A DNA stretch of 5,101 nucleotides from Smithellaceae bacterium (GTDB taxonomy: Bacteria; Desulfobacterota; Syntrophia; Syntrophales; Smithellaceae), in assembly GCA_028704195.1 (NCBI GenBank), contig JAQVLL010000174.1, forward strand, positions 1 to 5,101, given 5' to 3'. Shown here piece after piece: positions 1 through 5,101 of the stretch. The first letter of the stretch is position 1. Each line of letters opens with the position of its first letter. The translations under genes and the position numbers were made by a program. The notes beneath the pieces are model-generated. The model worked only from the letters and a program-made list of their open reading frames with translations. It was not told where the DNA came from and did not search any database.

Positions 1-107
1 ACTGGACGGCGGATTGGTATCGAGCATGGAATAGCGGTAAACAAGACATGAGACAACTGTCCCGGAACCAGATTTGTGCAATTAGCGCAAAACTTCCCAA
101 AAACTAG
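1..107 (+). CDS. rfbG: C-terminal end of probable CDP-glucose 4,6-dehydratase (partial, 5' end outside window)
   Basis: A reading frame open from base 3 runs 34 codons to a TAG at 105-107. Its peptide contains WTADWYRAWNSGKQDMRQLS followed by RNQICAI. This matches what I recall of the C-terminal helix of CDP-glucose 4,6-dehydratases of the extended SDR family (RfbG/DdhB): a T-x-x-W-Y/H-x-x-W/F-x-x-G-x-D-M stretch followed by an x-Q-I pair. These cytosolic NAD-dependent enzymes convert CDP-glucose to CDP-4-keto-6-deoxyglucose, the entry step to CDP-linked 3,6-dideoxyhexoses and yersiniose. The catalytic YxxxK and the Rossmann glycine motif lie upstream of the window and cannot be checked. The other two forward frames hit stops by base 51, which supports this frame as coding. 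Another SDR epimerase or an unrelated tail remains possible because only 34 residues are visible. The symbol is given on family resemblance. Confidence 0.6.
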   Translation, partial: WTADWYRAWNSGKQDMRQLSRNQICAISAKLPKN

Positions 108-350
108 GCAGGTGAATAAGGTGCATGCTAGTCTGCCATACCCAAGAAGGAGAGAGAAATGGCTAAAAGCATGCGAAGAAACCATGATGGAGCTTTTAAA
201 ACCAGGCTCGCCCTCGAAGCCGTGAAAAGGGAAAAAACCATGGCCCAGTTTCAAGCGAATGTGGCGTCCATCTCAACCAAATCCGCCAGTGGCGGCAACG
301 ACTACTGGACCAATTACCTGATATCTTTTCCGACCGCCGCCAGAAAACTG
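108..350 (+). mobile_element. Remnant of an IS3-family insertion sequence (left part only)
   Basis: The segment between the dehydratase tail and the wbqC-like gene holds the beginning of an IS3-type orfA with its own leader and Shine-Dalgarno. Similarity to the OrfA family fades near base 345-350, after the codons for FSDRRQK. No orfB (DDE transposase with the D, D, E residues) follows, and the next real gene starts at 447. I could not recognise a left terminal inverted repeat in 108-158, nor a matching right end or target-site duplication. Both borders given here are therefore estimates: the left is set at the end of the preceding gene and the right where the OrfA-like sequence stops. The element cannot move by itself. 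Confidence 0.6.
147..152 (+). promoter_or_regulatory. Strong Shine-Dalgarno of the orfA remnant
   Basis: AAGGAG lies six bases before the ATG at 159 and is followed by a purine-rich spacer. It is one of the two best ribosome-binding sites in the window and fixes the orfA start. It belongs to the mobile element. With the frameshift, the translation it drives would stop at 374, well short of the wbqC start. Confidence 0.7.
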
Positions 351-374
351 CTGAACCTTTCGGGGTTTTCGTAG
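159..374 (+). pseudogene. IS3-family transposase OrfA, frameshifted and truncated
   Basis: The first 30 codons read MAKSMRRNHDGAFKTRLALE and then AVKREKTMAQ, the standard start of the IS3 OrfA helix-turn-helix protein (Transposase_8 type), which binds IS ends. After base 250 the family pattern moves to the next frame: from TCA at 251 one reads SSECGVHLNQIRQWRQRLLD and then QLPDIFSDRRQK, the familiar recognition-helix and linker region. One missing base near 249-250 (CAG TT- TCA) explains the shift. In the original frame the product is only 71 residues and its last 40 are nonsense. The restored frame stays open to a TAA at 458-460, but after about base 350 it no longer resembles OrfA. An intact OrfA is usually around 90-110 residues and is followed by orfB through a -1 programmed frameshift; here orfB is absent. 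This is a dead gene, not a new small protein. Confidence 0.75.
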
Positions 375-446
375 CGCTTAAAGCGCCCAACGAGAAGAGA
401 TTTGAAGAAAACCGAAAATTAATGTCTTACGCAACCAGAAACCGCT
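375..446 (+). other. Junction between IS remnant and wbqC-like gene, no recognised gene
   Basis: This 72-base stretch has no recognisable gene. It contains a small inverted repeat GCGCTT-A-AAGCGC (374-386) without a T-run, and a purine-rich run around 391-412. The frame that restores OrfA passes through it without a stop and ends at 460, inside the wbqC-like gene. I see no convincing sigma-70 promoter; the TTGAAG at 402 has no -10 box at a suitable distance. Confidence 0.4.
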
Positions 447-1151
447 ATGGAATCAAATAAAAAGAAAGTGGCCATTGTCCAATCCAACTATATTCCCTGG
501 AAGGGATATTTCGATATGATTGCCGCTGTGGACGAATTCATCCTGTATGACGATATGCAATATACGCGGCGCGACTGGCGCAACCGCAACCAGATCAAGA
601 CGCCGCAGGGTGTGCAATGGCTGACTGTGCCTGTAAAGGTGAAAGGAAAATATCACCAGACCATTCGCGAAACGGAAATCGACGGCACGGAATGGGCCAA
701 ATTACATTGGAAGTCTTTTTATCAGCACTACCGTCGCGCAAAGCATTTCAATGACATAGCGCTGGATCTTGAGCCGCTTTACCTCCAAAACGAATATTCA
801 CATCTGTCGCAACTCAATCGGACACTTATCGAATGGGTATGTATGAAGTTAGGTGTTAATACCATCATCAGTAATTCATGGGATTATCAAGTGATAGACG
901 GCAAAACCGAGCGACTGGCCAGCTTATGCGCCCAGGCCGGCGGAAGTGAATATATATCAGGACCTGCTGCACGGGGTTATGTTGACGAAGCCGTTTTTGC
1001 TGAAAGTGGCATCCGGCTTACCTGGTTCGATTACGATGGCTATCCCGAATACCCCCAGCTTTGGGGCGGTTTCACGCACGGCGTCAGTATTATGGACCTG
1101 CTGTTCAATTGCGGCAGCGAGGCGTCACGGTATATGAGGTATGTTGGCTGA
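447..1151 (+). CDS. WbqC-like family protein
   Basis: This 234-residue protein has the full length and the hallmark features of the WbqC-like family found in O-antigen and capsule loci. After a short lysine-rich start it reads VAIVQSNYIPWKGYFDMI (residues 8-25), then LYDDMQYTRRDWRNRNQIKT (33-52) with a WLTVPVKVKG block. It ends with FTHGVSIMDLLFNCGSE (209-225), the usual C-terminal signature. There is no signal peptide or membrane segment, so it should be cytosolic. The biochemical role of the family is not established to my knowledge; the link to polysaccharide modification comes from gene context. The start at 447 is the only ATG in frame after the TAA at 420-422 and sits just before the conserved region. 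No Shine-Dalgarno is visible directly upstream. Its stop shares one base with the start of the ThDP enzyme gene (TGATG). Confidence 0.9.
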   Translation: MESNKKKVAIVQSNYIPWKGYFDMIAAVDEFILYDDMQYTRRDWRNRNQIKTPQGVQWLTVPVKVKGKYHQTIRETEIDGTEWAKLHWKSFYQHYRRAKHFNDIALDLEPLYLQNEYSHLSQLNRTLIEWVCMKLGVNTIISNSWDYQVIDGKTERLASLCAQAGGSEYISGPAARGYVDEAVFAESGIRLTWFDYDGYPEYPQLWGGFTHGVSIMDLLFNCGSEASRYMRYVG

Positions 1152-2926
1152 TGAAGCTCTCCGATTACGTCATGAACTTTCTTTTCAAAAAGAAGATCGG
1201 CCATATCTTCGGCTATCAGGGCGGTTCCGTTACACATTTAATCGATTCACTTCATAAAGTCAAAGGGCTGTCCTATATCCAGAATTACCATGAACAAGCG
1301 TCCTCCTTCTGCGCCGATGCCTATGCAAGAGCCGGCGGAGGTGTCGGAGTTGCCATTGCCACTAGCGGCCCCGGGGCCACCAATCTGGTCACGGGGATTG
1401 CCAATGCTTTTTTTGATTCTATACCGTGCCTTTTCATTACCGGGCAGGTGAGTCAGCGTGAGATGAAGACAAAAAAAACCATTCGTCAGCAGGGTTTTCA
1501 GGAAACGGATATAGTTTCTATTGTCAATCCGATTACAAAGTTTGCCGAAACGGTTATGGAACCGGAAAAAATACGCTTTTACCTTGAAAAGGCTTTTTTT
1601 TATGCGCAGTCCGGGCGTCCCGGACCTGTTTTAATCGATATCCCGCACAATGTGCAGGCATGCGAAATCAATGTCCAGTCGCTGCAAAGCTTTTATGATT
1701 CTGAAGAATATGCATTGGAAACGAAGAAGCAGCTCCGTCCCGATCGAAAGACCGTAAGGAAAATCGTCGCCCTGCTGTCAGAGGCCAAAAGACCGGTAAT
1801 CCTGGCCGGTGGCGGGTTGGCGTCGATCAGGGGCAAGGGGCTATTTAAAAAAATTTTTAATGTCTGCGATCTTCCGGTGGTCTGTTCACTGAGGGGACTG
1901 GATGCGATTGATCATGATGACGAACATTTCTGCGGATTTCTTGGGTCCTACGGCAATCGCTATGCTAACTTTGCCGTGGCGAAGTCCGATCTTCTGCTGG
2001 TCCTCGGTTCAAGGCTGGACGAGCGGCAGACAGGAACCGACAGAACTCTTTTTGCAAGAAGGGCGCGGATCATTCATGTCGATGTCGATCCTAATGAACT
2101 GAAACATAACGTTTGTGAAACTGTCAGCGTCTGTTGTGACATTGAGTCTTTTCTGAAGGTGTTGATGGAGGAGCTAGGCGACGGAAAATCAGACCATAAA
2201 GCGTGGTTAGATCAAATTCGCCGGTGGAAAGTTCAATATCCTTCATATCCGGGGTATGATCAAGCCTGCGGTGTCGATCCCAATGAATTCTTGTATATTC
2301 TGAGCAGGAAGGCATCCGGAAAGGCGGTGGTGTGCGCCGATGTCGGACAAAACCTGATGTGGGTTGCCCAATCTTTCTGTCTCGCCGGGGATACACAGCT
2401 GCTTTGTTCCGCCGGGCATGGCGCAATGGGTTACTCCCTGCCGGCGGGTATTGGCGCTCATTATGCGTCACCCGATCGACAGATTATCTGTGTGACGGGC
2501 GATGGCGGCCTTCAGATGAACCTGCAGGAATTGCAGACGGTGTTTCGGGAAAGAATCCCCATGAAAATATTCATCATGAATAATCAATCGTTGGGACTGA
2601 TTCGGACCTATCACGAAAAATCTTTCAGTGGCCGATGCTTCGGTTCGGTTCAGGGATATGCCAATCCGGACTTTCAAAAACTTGCATATGCATTTGATAT
2701 TTTATATACGAAAATCCATACTCGTGAGGATTTTGACCGGCTTGACCAAGGGCTCCAAATTGAAAAGCCTCATCTTTTTGAGGTTGTGCTTTCTCCCAAA
2801 ACCCAGGTTGTTCCCGAGCCTGCGCCAAGGCGCCCGGTTGAAGACCAGCTTCCCCTGCTGGACAGAAAGGAATACGAGCGTCTATGGGGAATGGACGACG
2901 TCGTTTTAAAAGATGAAGCGATATAA
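1151..2926 (+). CDS. Thiamine-diphosphate-dependent enzyme, acetolactate-synthase-like (possible YerE-type sugar carboligase)
   Basis: This 591-residue protein has the three-domain order of the acetolactate synthase superfamily. The N-terminal Pyr domain carries the ThDP-activating glutamate E48 in NYHEQASSFCADAYAR and the TSGPGATNLVTGIANAF loop (71-87). A central domain holds FLGSYGNRYANFAVAKSDLL and GSRLDERQTG, in the region that binds FAD in acetolactate synthase. The C-terminal PP domain has the metal/ThDP motif GDGG at 450-453, with N477-N478 exactly 24 residues after GDG. It differs from housekeeping acetolactate synthase: the usual GQHQMW reads GQNLMW (399-404), LGMHG reads LGSYG, and the usual PR pair before the glycine-rich stretch is missing. 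No small regulatory subunit gene follows. In a polysaccharide locus next to a CDP-glucose-dehydratase-like tail, a YerE-like role (two-carbon transfer from pyruvate to a CDP-keto-sugar) is plausible but inferred. The start at 1151 follows a weak TGAGGT and opens exactly at the family N-terminus (MKLSDYVMNFLF); the frame extends 30 codons further upstream, but only within wbqC. The gene overlaps the next by 14 bases. Confidence 0.85.
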   Translation: MKLSDYVMNFLFKKKIGHIFGYQGGSVTHLIDSLHKVKGLSYIQNYHEQASSFCADAYARAGGGVGVAIATSGPGATNLVTGIANAFFDSIPCLFITGQVSQREMKTKKTIRQQGFQETDIVSIVNPITKFAETVMEPEKIRFYLEKAFFYAQSGRPGPVLIDIPHNVQACEINVQSLQSFYDSEEYALETKKQLRPDRKTVRKIVALLSEAKRPVILAGGGLASIRGKGLFKKIFNVCDLPVVCSLRGLDAIDHDDEHFCGFLGSYGNRYANFAVAKSDLLLVLGSRLDERQTGTDRTLFARRARIIHVDVDPNELKHNVCETVSVCCDIESFLKVLMEELGDGKSDHKAWLDQIRRWKVQYPSYPGYDQACGVDPNEFLYILSRKASGKAVVCADVGQNLMWVAQSFCLAGDTQLLCSAGHGAMGYSLPAGIGAHYASPDRQIICVTGDGGLQMNLQELQTVFRERIPMKIFIMNNQSLGLIRTYHEKSFSGRCFGSVQGYANPDFQKLAYAFDILYTKIHTREDFDRLDQGLQIEKPHLFEVVLSPKTQVVPEPAPRRPVEDQLPLLDRKEYERLWGMDDVVLKDEAI

Positions 2927-3878
2927 TGTATTGGTCACCGGCATCGGTGCGATCATCGGCTACGGGATTGTCCGTTCTTTAAGGCAGTGCCGGTATGACG
3001 TTAATATTGTTGGCATGGACGTCTATCCGGACGCCGTGGGCCGGCGATGGTGTGATGCCTTTCTTCAGGCTGTTTGGGCTTCCGACGCCGGCTATTGCGA
3101 CTTTGTAGCTGATGTTATTGATCAATACAAGATCGACCTGGTTTTTTTAGGCCTGGAACCGGAAATTTACAGGCTTTGCGATGATCAGGATCATTTTAAG
3201 GGCGACTTTAAAAAGATTATTTTAAACAACAAAGCCCTGATTGACATATCCAGGGATAAATGGCTTTTGTATGAGTATCTGACTTTACATTCGATCAAGG
3301 CGATCAAAACCTTTGTGTCGGGTGAGTATGAAGTGATTACGGAAGTATTAAAACTGCCCTGTCTGATTAAACCGAGGCGCTCATCCGCTTCCAAAGGCAT
3401 CGTGACCCTCCAATCCAGGGCGGATTTTGACTACTGGAAGAGCAAGCTGGGTGATAACTTTATGCTTCAGGAAATTGTCGGTGATGAAGATCATGAATAT
3501 ACCGTTGGTGTATTTGGCCTGGGTGACGGATCGCTGTCGCAATCCATCGCTTTTTCGAGAAAACTGAGCAGGGAAGGTTCGACAGTGAAGGCGCAAACAG
3601 TCAATATTCCGGAGCTTGACGAAGAAGTAAATCGTTTGACTGCTTTGTTCAGGCCGGTCGGACCCACGAATTATCAATTCAGGCGGCATCAGGGAAAGTA
3701 TCTTCTCCTGGAAGTGAATCCACGGTTTTCCTCTTCGCTTTCTCTGCGCACCGCCTTCGGTTTTAATGAACCGGAAATGTGCATCGAATACTTTGGAGAG
3801 AAGTTTATGCCCAGTCCTGCAGTCATCAAAAAAGGAACGGCCGTCCGATACATTGAAGACGTTGTGAGCCTCTCATGA
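2913..3878 (+). CDS. ATP-grasp domain protein (CarB/PylC-like ligase)
   Basis: This protein is 321 residues, the usual size for stand-alone carbamoyl-phosphate-synthase-like ATP-grasp enzymes of surface polysaccharide loci. An N-terminal Rossmann-like pre-ATP-grasp domain begins VLVTGIGAIIGYGIVRSL. The ATP-binding lysine region is LIKPRRSSASKGIVTLQS (151-168), with K153 and a glycine-flanked loop. MLQEIVGDEDHEYTVGVFG provides the central strand and adenine-side residues. The Mg-binding end is LLLEVNPRFSSSLSLR, with E267, N269 and R271. The metal and nucleotide residues expected for catalysis are therefore present. Such enzymes join a carboxylate to an amine or thiol through an acyl phosphate, but the substrate cannot be read here; adding an amino acid or similar acid to an amino sugar is one guess. 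The start ATG lies inside the 3' end of the ThDP gene (14-base overlap), and the next gene begins at ATGA over its stop, pointing to coupled translation. Confidence 0.88.
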   Translation: MKRYNVLVTGIGAIIGYGIVRSLRQCRYDVNIVGMDVYPDAVGRRWCDAFLQAVWASDAGYCDFVADVIDQYKIDLVFLGLEPEIYRLCDDQDHFKGDFKKIILNNKALIDISRDKWLLYEYLTLHSIKAIKTFVSGEYEVITEVLKLPCLIKPRRSSASKGIVTLQSRADFDYWKSKLGDNFMLQEIVGDEDHEYTVGVFGLGDGSLSQSIAFSRKLSREGSTVKAQTVNIPELDEEVNRLTALFRPVGPTNYQFRRHQGKYLLLEVNPRFSSSLSLRTAFGFNEPEMCIEYFGEKFMPSPAVIKKGTAVRYIEDVVSLS

Positions 3879-4585
3879 TGGCCGTTATTTCCGACATTCA
3901 TGGAAATTTCCCCGCGCTGCAGGCAGTTTTGCATGAAATCGAAAAAAGCGGATGTAACCAGATCATATCACTGGGCGACGTAGCCGGATATTACTGCCAG
4001 ATCAATGAATGTATTGAGATACTGAGGCAAAAAAATATTCCGAATATCCTGGGGAACCATGATTACTACCTGGCAAACAATCAGCCCTGTCCGCGTTCGA
4101 ACGCCGCAAATGTTTTGCTGAGATATCAGCGGGAGCATATTACCTCCGGACATTTGGAATGGCTCAGAAACTCGGCGCCGAAAATGGAATTTTGCGGAAC
4201 TTCGTTTGTTCACGGTGGATGGAAAGATCCCCTGGACGAGTATTTGACCGAAGTCAGCGAAGAGTATTTTCGGAACGAGCACGCGAAACATTTCTTCTCA
4301 GGGCATACGCACATTCAATCGCTGAGTCAGGTGGGGAGTATCTGCCACTGTAATCCGGGTTCTGTGGGACAGCCCCGGGACAACGATCCCAAAGCGGCCT
4401 TTGCCTTTTTTGACGGCAAAAACATTTATCTGAGAAGAGTCGATTATGACATCGATCGGATGGCCGCTGCGATGAAGGATTGTGGCTTCGATCGTTATTT
4501 TTACGAAGGATTGTATACGGGCCGGAAAATCGGCGTGCAGCGAGCAGACTGCATGGATCACGGAGAGTGGAGGGAAAAACCATGA
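3875..4585 (+). CDS. Metallophosphoesterase, calcineurin-like (YfcE/Metallophos_2 type)
   Basis: This 236-residue cytosolic protein has every metal-binding block of the calcineurin-like superfamily in order: SDIHGN (D7, H9), LGDVAGY (D35), LGNHD (N61, H62), VHGGW (H113) and SGHTHIQ (H144, H146), followed by the NPGSVGQPRDNDPKAAF stretch typical of the YfcE/MJ0936-like phosphodiesterase group. These enzymes use two divalent metals to hydrolyse phosphomonoesters or phosphodiesters. The protein is longer than the minimal group members of about 165-180 residues, through an inserted region between GNHD and VHGG and a C-terminal tail after residue 185. The substrate is unknown; a nucleotide-sugar or sugar phosphate is possible given the neighbours. 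Two ATGs at 3875 and 3878 are possible starts; 3875 is chosen and gives a 4-base ATGA overlap with the ATP-grasp gene. The next gene overlaps its stop by 4 bases. Confidence 0.9.
   Translation: MMAVISDIHGNFPALQAVLHEIEKSGCNQIISLGDVAGYYCQINECIEILRQKNIPNILGNHDYYLANNQPCPRSNAANVLLRYQREHITSGHLEWLRNSAPKMEFCGTSFVHGGWKDPLDEYLTEVSEEYFRNEHAKHFFSGHTHIQSLSQVGSICHCNPGSVGQPRDNDPKAAFAFFDGKNIYLRRVDYDIDRMAAAMKDCGFDRYFYEGLYTGRKIGVQRADCMDHGEWREKP
4569..4574 (+). promoter_or_regulatory. Strong Shine-Dalgarno for the beta-propeller gene
   Basis: GGAGGG ends seven bases before the ATG at 4582, inside the last codons of the metallophosphoesterase gene. It decides the start of the next gene and is the best ribosome-binding site in the five-gene set; the other internal junctions have only weak purine stretches. 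Confidence 0.7.
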
Positions 4586-5101
4586 AATGGAAAAAACTTG
4601 GACGGATCTATTGTCCGGCGGCGGAAGATCCCTATACGCATGCGATGTTTCCAGTTGTTGATGTTACGGATGACGAAAGAGGCCTTATTCGTATTTATTT
4701 TACGCACCGTGACAAAACCAATTATGGATTTCCCACCTATATGGACGCATCCATCGTGGATAACAAGTTTTCAAACCTTTATAATCACCATGAACCCATC
4801 ATTGAAAAAGCCGCCTTGGGCAATTTCGACGACAGTGGCGTGAACGTGACTTCGATCGTAACAATAGAAGGGAGGAAACGCTTCTACTATTACGGCTGGA
4901 ACCTTGGCATAACGGTACCGTTCAGAAATTCCATCGGTGTCGCCGAGGAAGCCGAAGACGGCAGGATGCTGAAGCGCTTGTACCCGGGGCCCATGATGGA
5001 TCGATCGAAGGAATTTCCCAATCTTTGCGCCACGCCGTGTGTCCTCAAAGAAGGTGATACCTTCAAGATGTGGTTTGCATCCGGTGAGCCTTGGCTGTTG
5101 A
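4582..5101 (+). CDS. Glycosidase-like five-bladed beta-propeller protein (partial, 3' end outside window)
   Basis: The frame opens at an ATG overlapping the previous stop (ATGA) and stays open for 173 codons to the window end. It begins MKWKKLGRIYCP, then shows blade-type repeats: IRIYFTHRDKTNYGFPTYMD, NFDDSGVNVTSIV (81-93) and FYYYGWNLGITVPFRNSIG (101-119), then GPMMDR and FKMWFASGEPW. The FDDSGV, YYxGWN and VPFRNSIGLA-like motifs are those of uncharacterised proteins common in O-antigen loci that share the five-bladed fold of glycoside hydrolase families 32/43/62/68. Whether these proteins hydrolyse, transfer or only bind glycans is not known to me. D83 and D84 are candidate acidic site residues, but this is inference. 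The family is usually about 300-330 residues, so roughly half is visible. There is no signal peptide, so it probably acts in the cytosol. Start choice rests on the strong Shine-Dalgarno and the family-like MKWKKLG beginning. Confidence 0.85.
   Translation, partial: MKWKKLGRIYCPAAEDPYTHAMFPVVDVTDDERGLIRIYFTHRDKTNYGFPTYMDASIVDNKFSNLYNHHEPIIEKAALGNFDDSGVNVTSIVTIEGRKRFYYYGWNLGITVPFRNSIGVAEEAEDGRMLKRLYPGPMMDRSKEFPNLCATPCVLKEGDTFKMWFASGEPWLL

Noticed and set aside
73..91. Hairpin TTTGTGC-AATTA-GCGCAAA, seven pairs including one G-U
   Set aside because: It lies inside the dehydratase-like coding tail and is not followed by a T-run, so it is not supported as an intrinsic terminator.
232..238. A6C run in orfA as an IS3-type programmed frameshift site
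   Set aside because: It matches the A-AAA-AAC slippery pattern in sequence but is in the wrong phase relative to the orfA codons. It also lies far upstream of the normal orfA-orfB junction and no orfB is present.
374..386. Inverted repeat GCGCTT-A-AAGCGC
   Set aside because: As a hairpin it leaves only a four-base-pair stem with a five-base loop and no T-tract; too weak for a terminator and no known operator matches.
402..424. Possible promoter TTGAAG with TTAATG downstream
   Set aside because: The spacing is about 11 bases, far below the 16-18 needed for sigma-70.
1061..1150. 30-codon upstream extension of the ThDP enzyme to an ATG at 1061
   Set aside because: The extension lies wholly within the conserved C-terminus of the wbqC-like gene in another frame, and the family N-terminus starts at the ATG at 1151.
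2124..2471. Minus-strand open frame of 115 codons
   Set aside because: It is antisense to the strongly conserved ThDP domain, has no recognisable family features, and shows the arginine- and proline-rich character of a shadow frame.
4598..4843. Forward open frame of 81 codons near the 3' end
   Set aside because: It overlaps the propeller gene, whose frame starting at 4582 has a strong Shine-Dalgarno and recognisable motifs.

Overview
The window looks like part of an O-antigen or other surface-polysaccharide biosynthesis locus from a Gram-negative bacterium of medium G+C content. The lineage is not fixed by the sequence; the gene types and composition would fit a Desulfobacterota-like or other environmental proteobacterium, but this is a guess. 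All genes read on the + strand.

Layout: (1) Positions 1-107 hold the last 34 codons of a gene whose tail resembles CDP-glucose 4,6-dehydratase (RfbG/DdhB type). (2) Positions 108-446 are an insertion scar. It contains the 5' part of an IS3-family orfA (transposase helix-turn-helix protein), preceded by a strong Shine-Dalgarno. The copy is frameshifted after about 30 codons, is truncated, and has no orfB. (3) From 447 to the end runs a tightly packed set of five genes: a WbqC-family protein (447-1151), a thiamine-diphosphate-dependent enzyme related to acetolactate synthase (1151-2926), an ATP-grasp ligase-like protein (2913-3878), a calcineurin-like metallophosphoesterase (3875-4585), and the start of a five-bladed beta-propeller, glycosidase-like protein (4582 onward, cut by the window end). 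Every junction overlaps (1, 14, 4 and 4 bases), so the five are very likely co-transcribed and translationally coupled.

How they may work together: the most interesting reading is that the ThDP enzyme is a sugar-modifying carboligase rather than housekeeping acetolactate synthase. In yersiniose biosynthesis, YerE (an acetolactate-synthase relative) adds a two-carbon unit from pyruvate to a CDP-linked 4-keto-deoxy sugar, and that pathway begins with CDP-glucose 4,6-dehydratase. A dehydratase-like tail followed by a divergent ThDP enzyme fits a branched-chain deoxysugar route. The ATP-grasp, WbqC, phosphoesterase and propeller proteins would then be accessory modification or assembly functions whose substrates cannot be read from sequence. 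No RNA genes, CRISPR arrays or convincing terminators were seen. The minus-strand reading frames look like shadows of the genes above.
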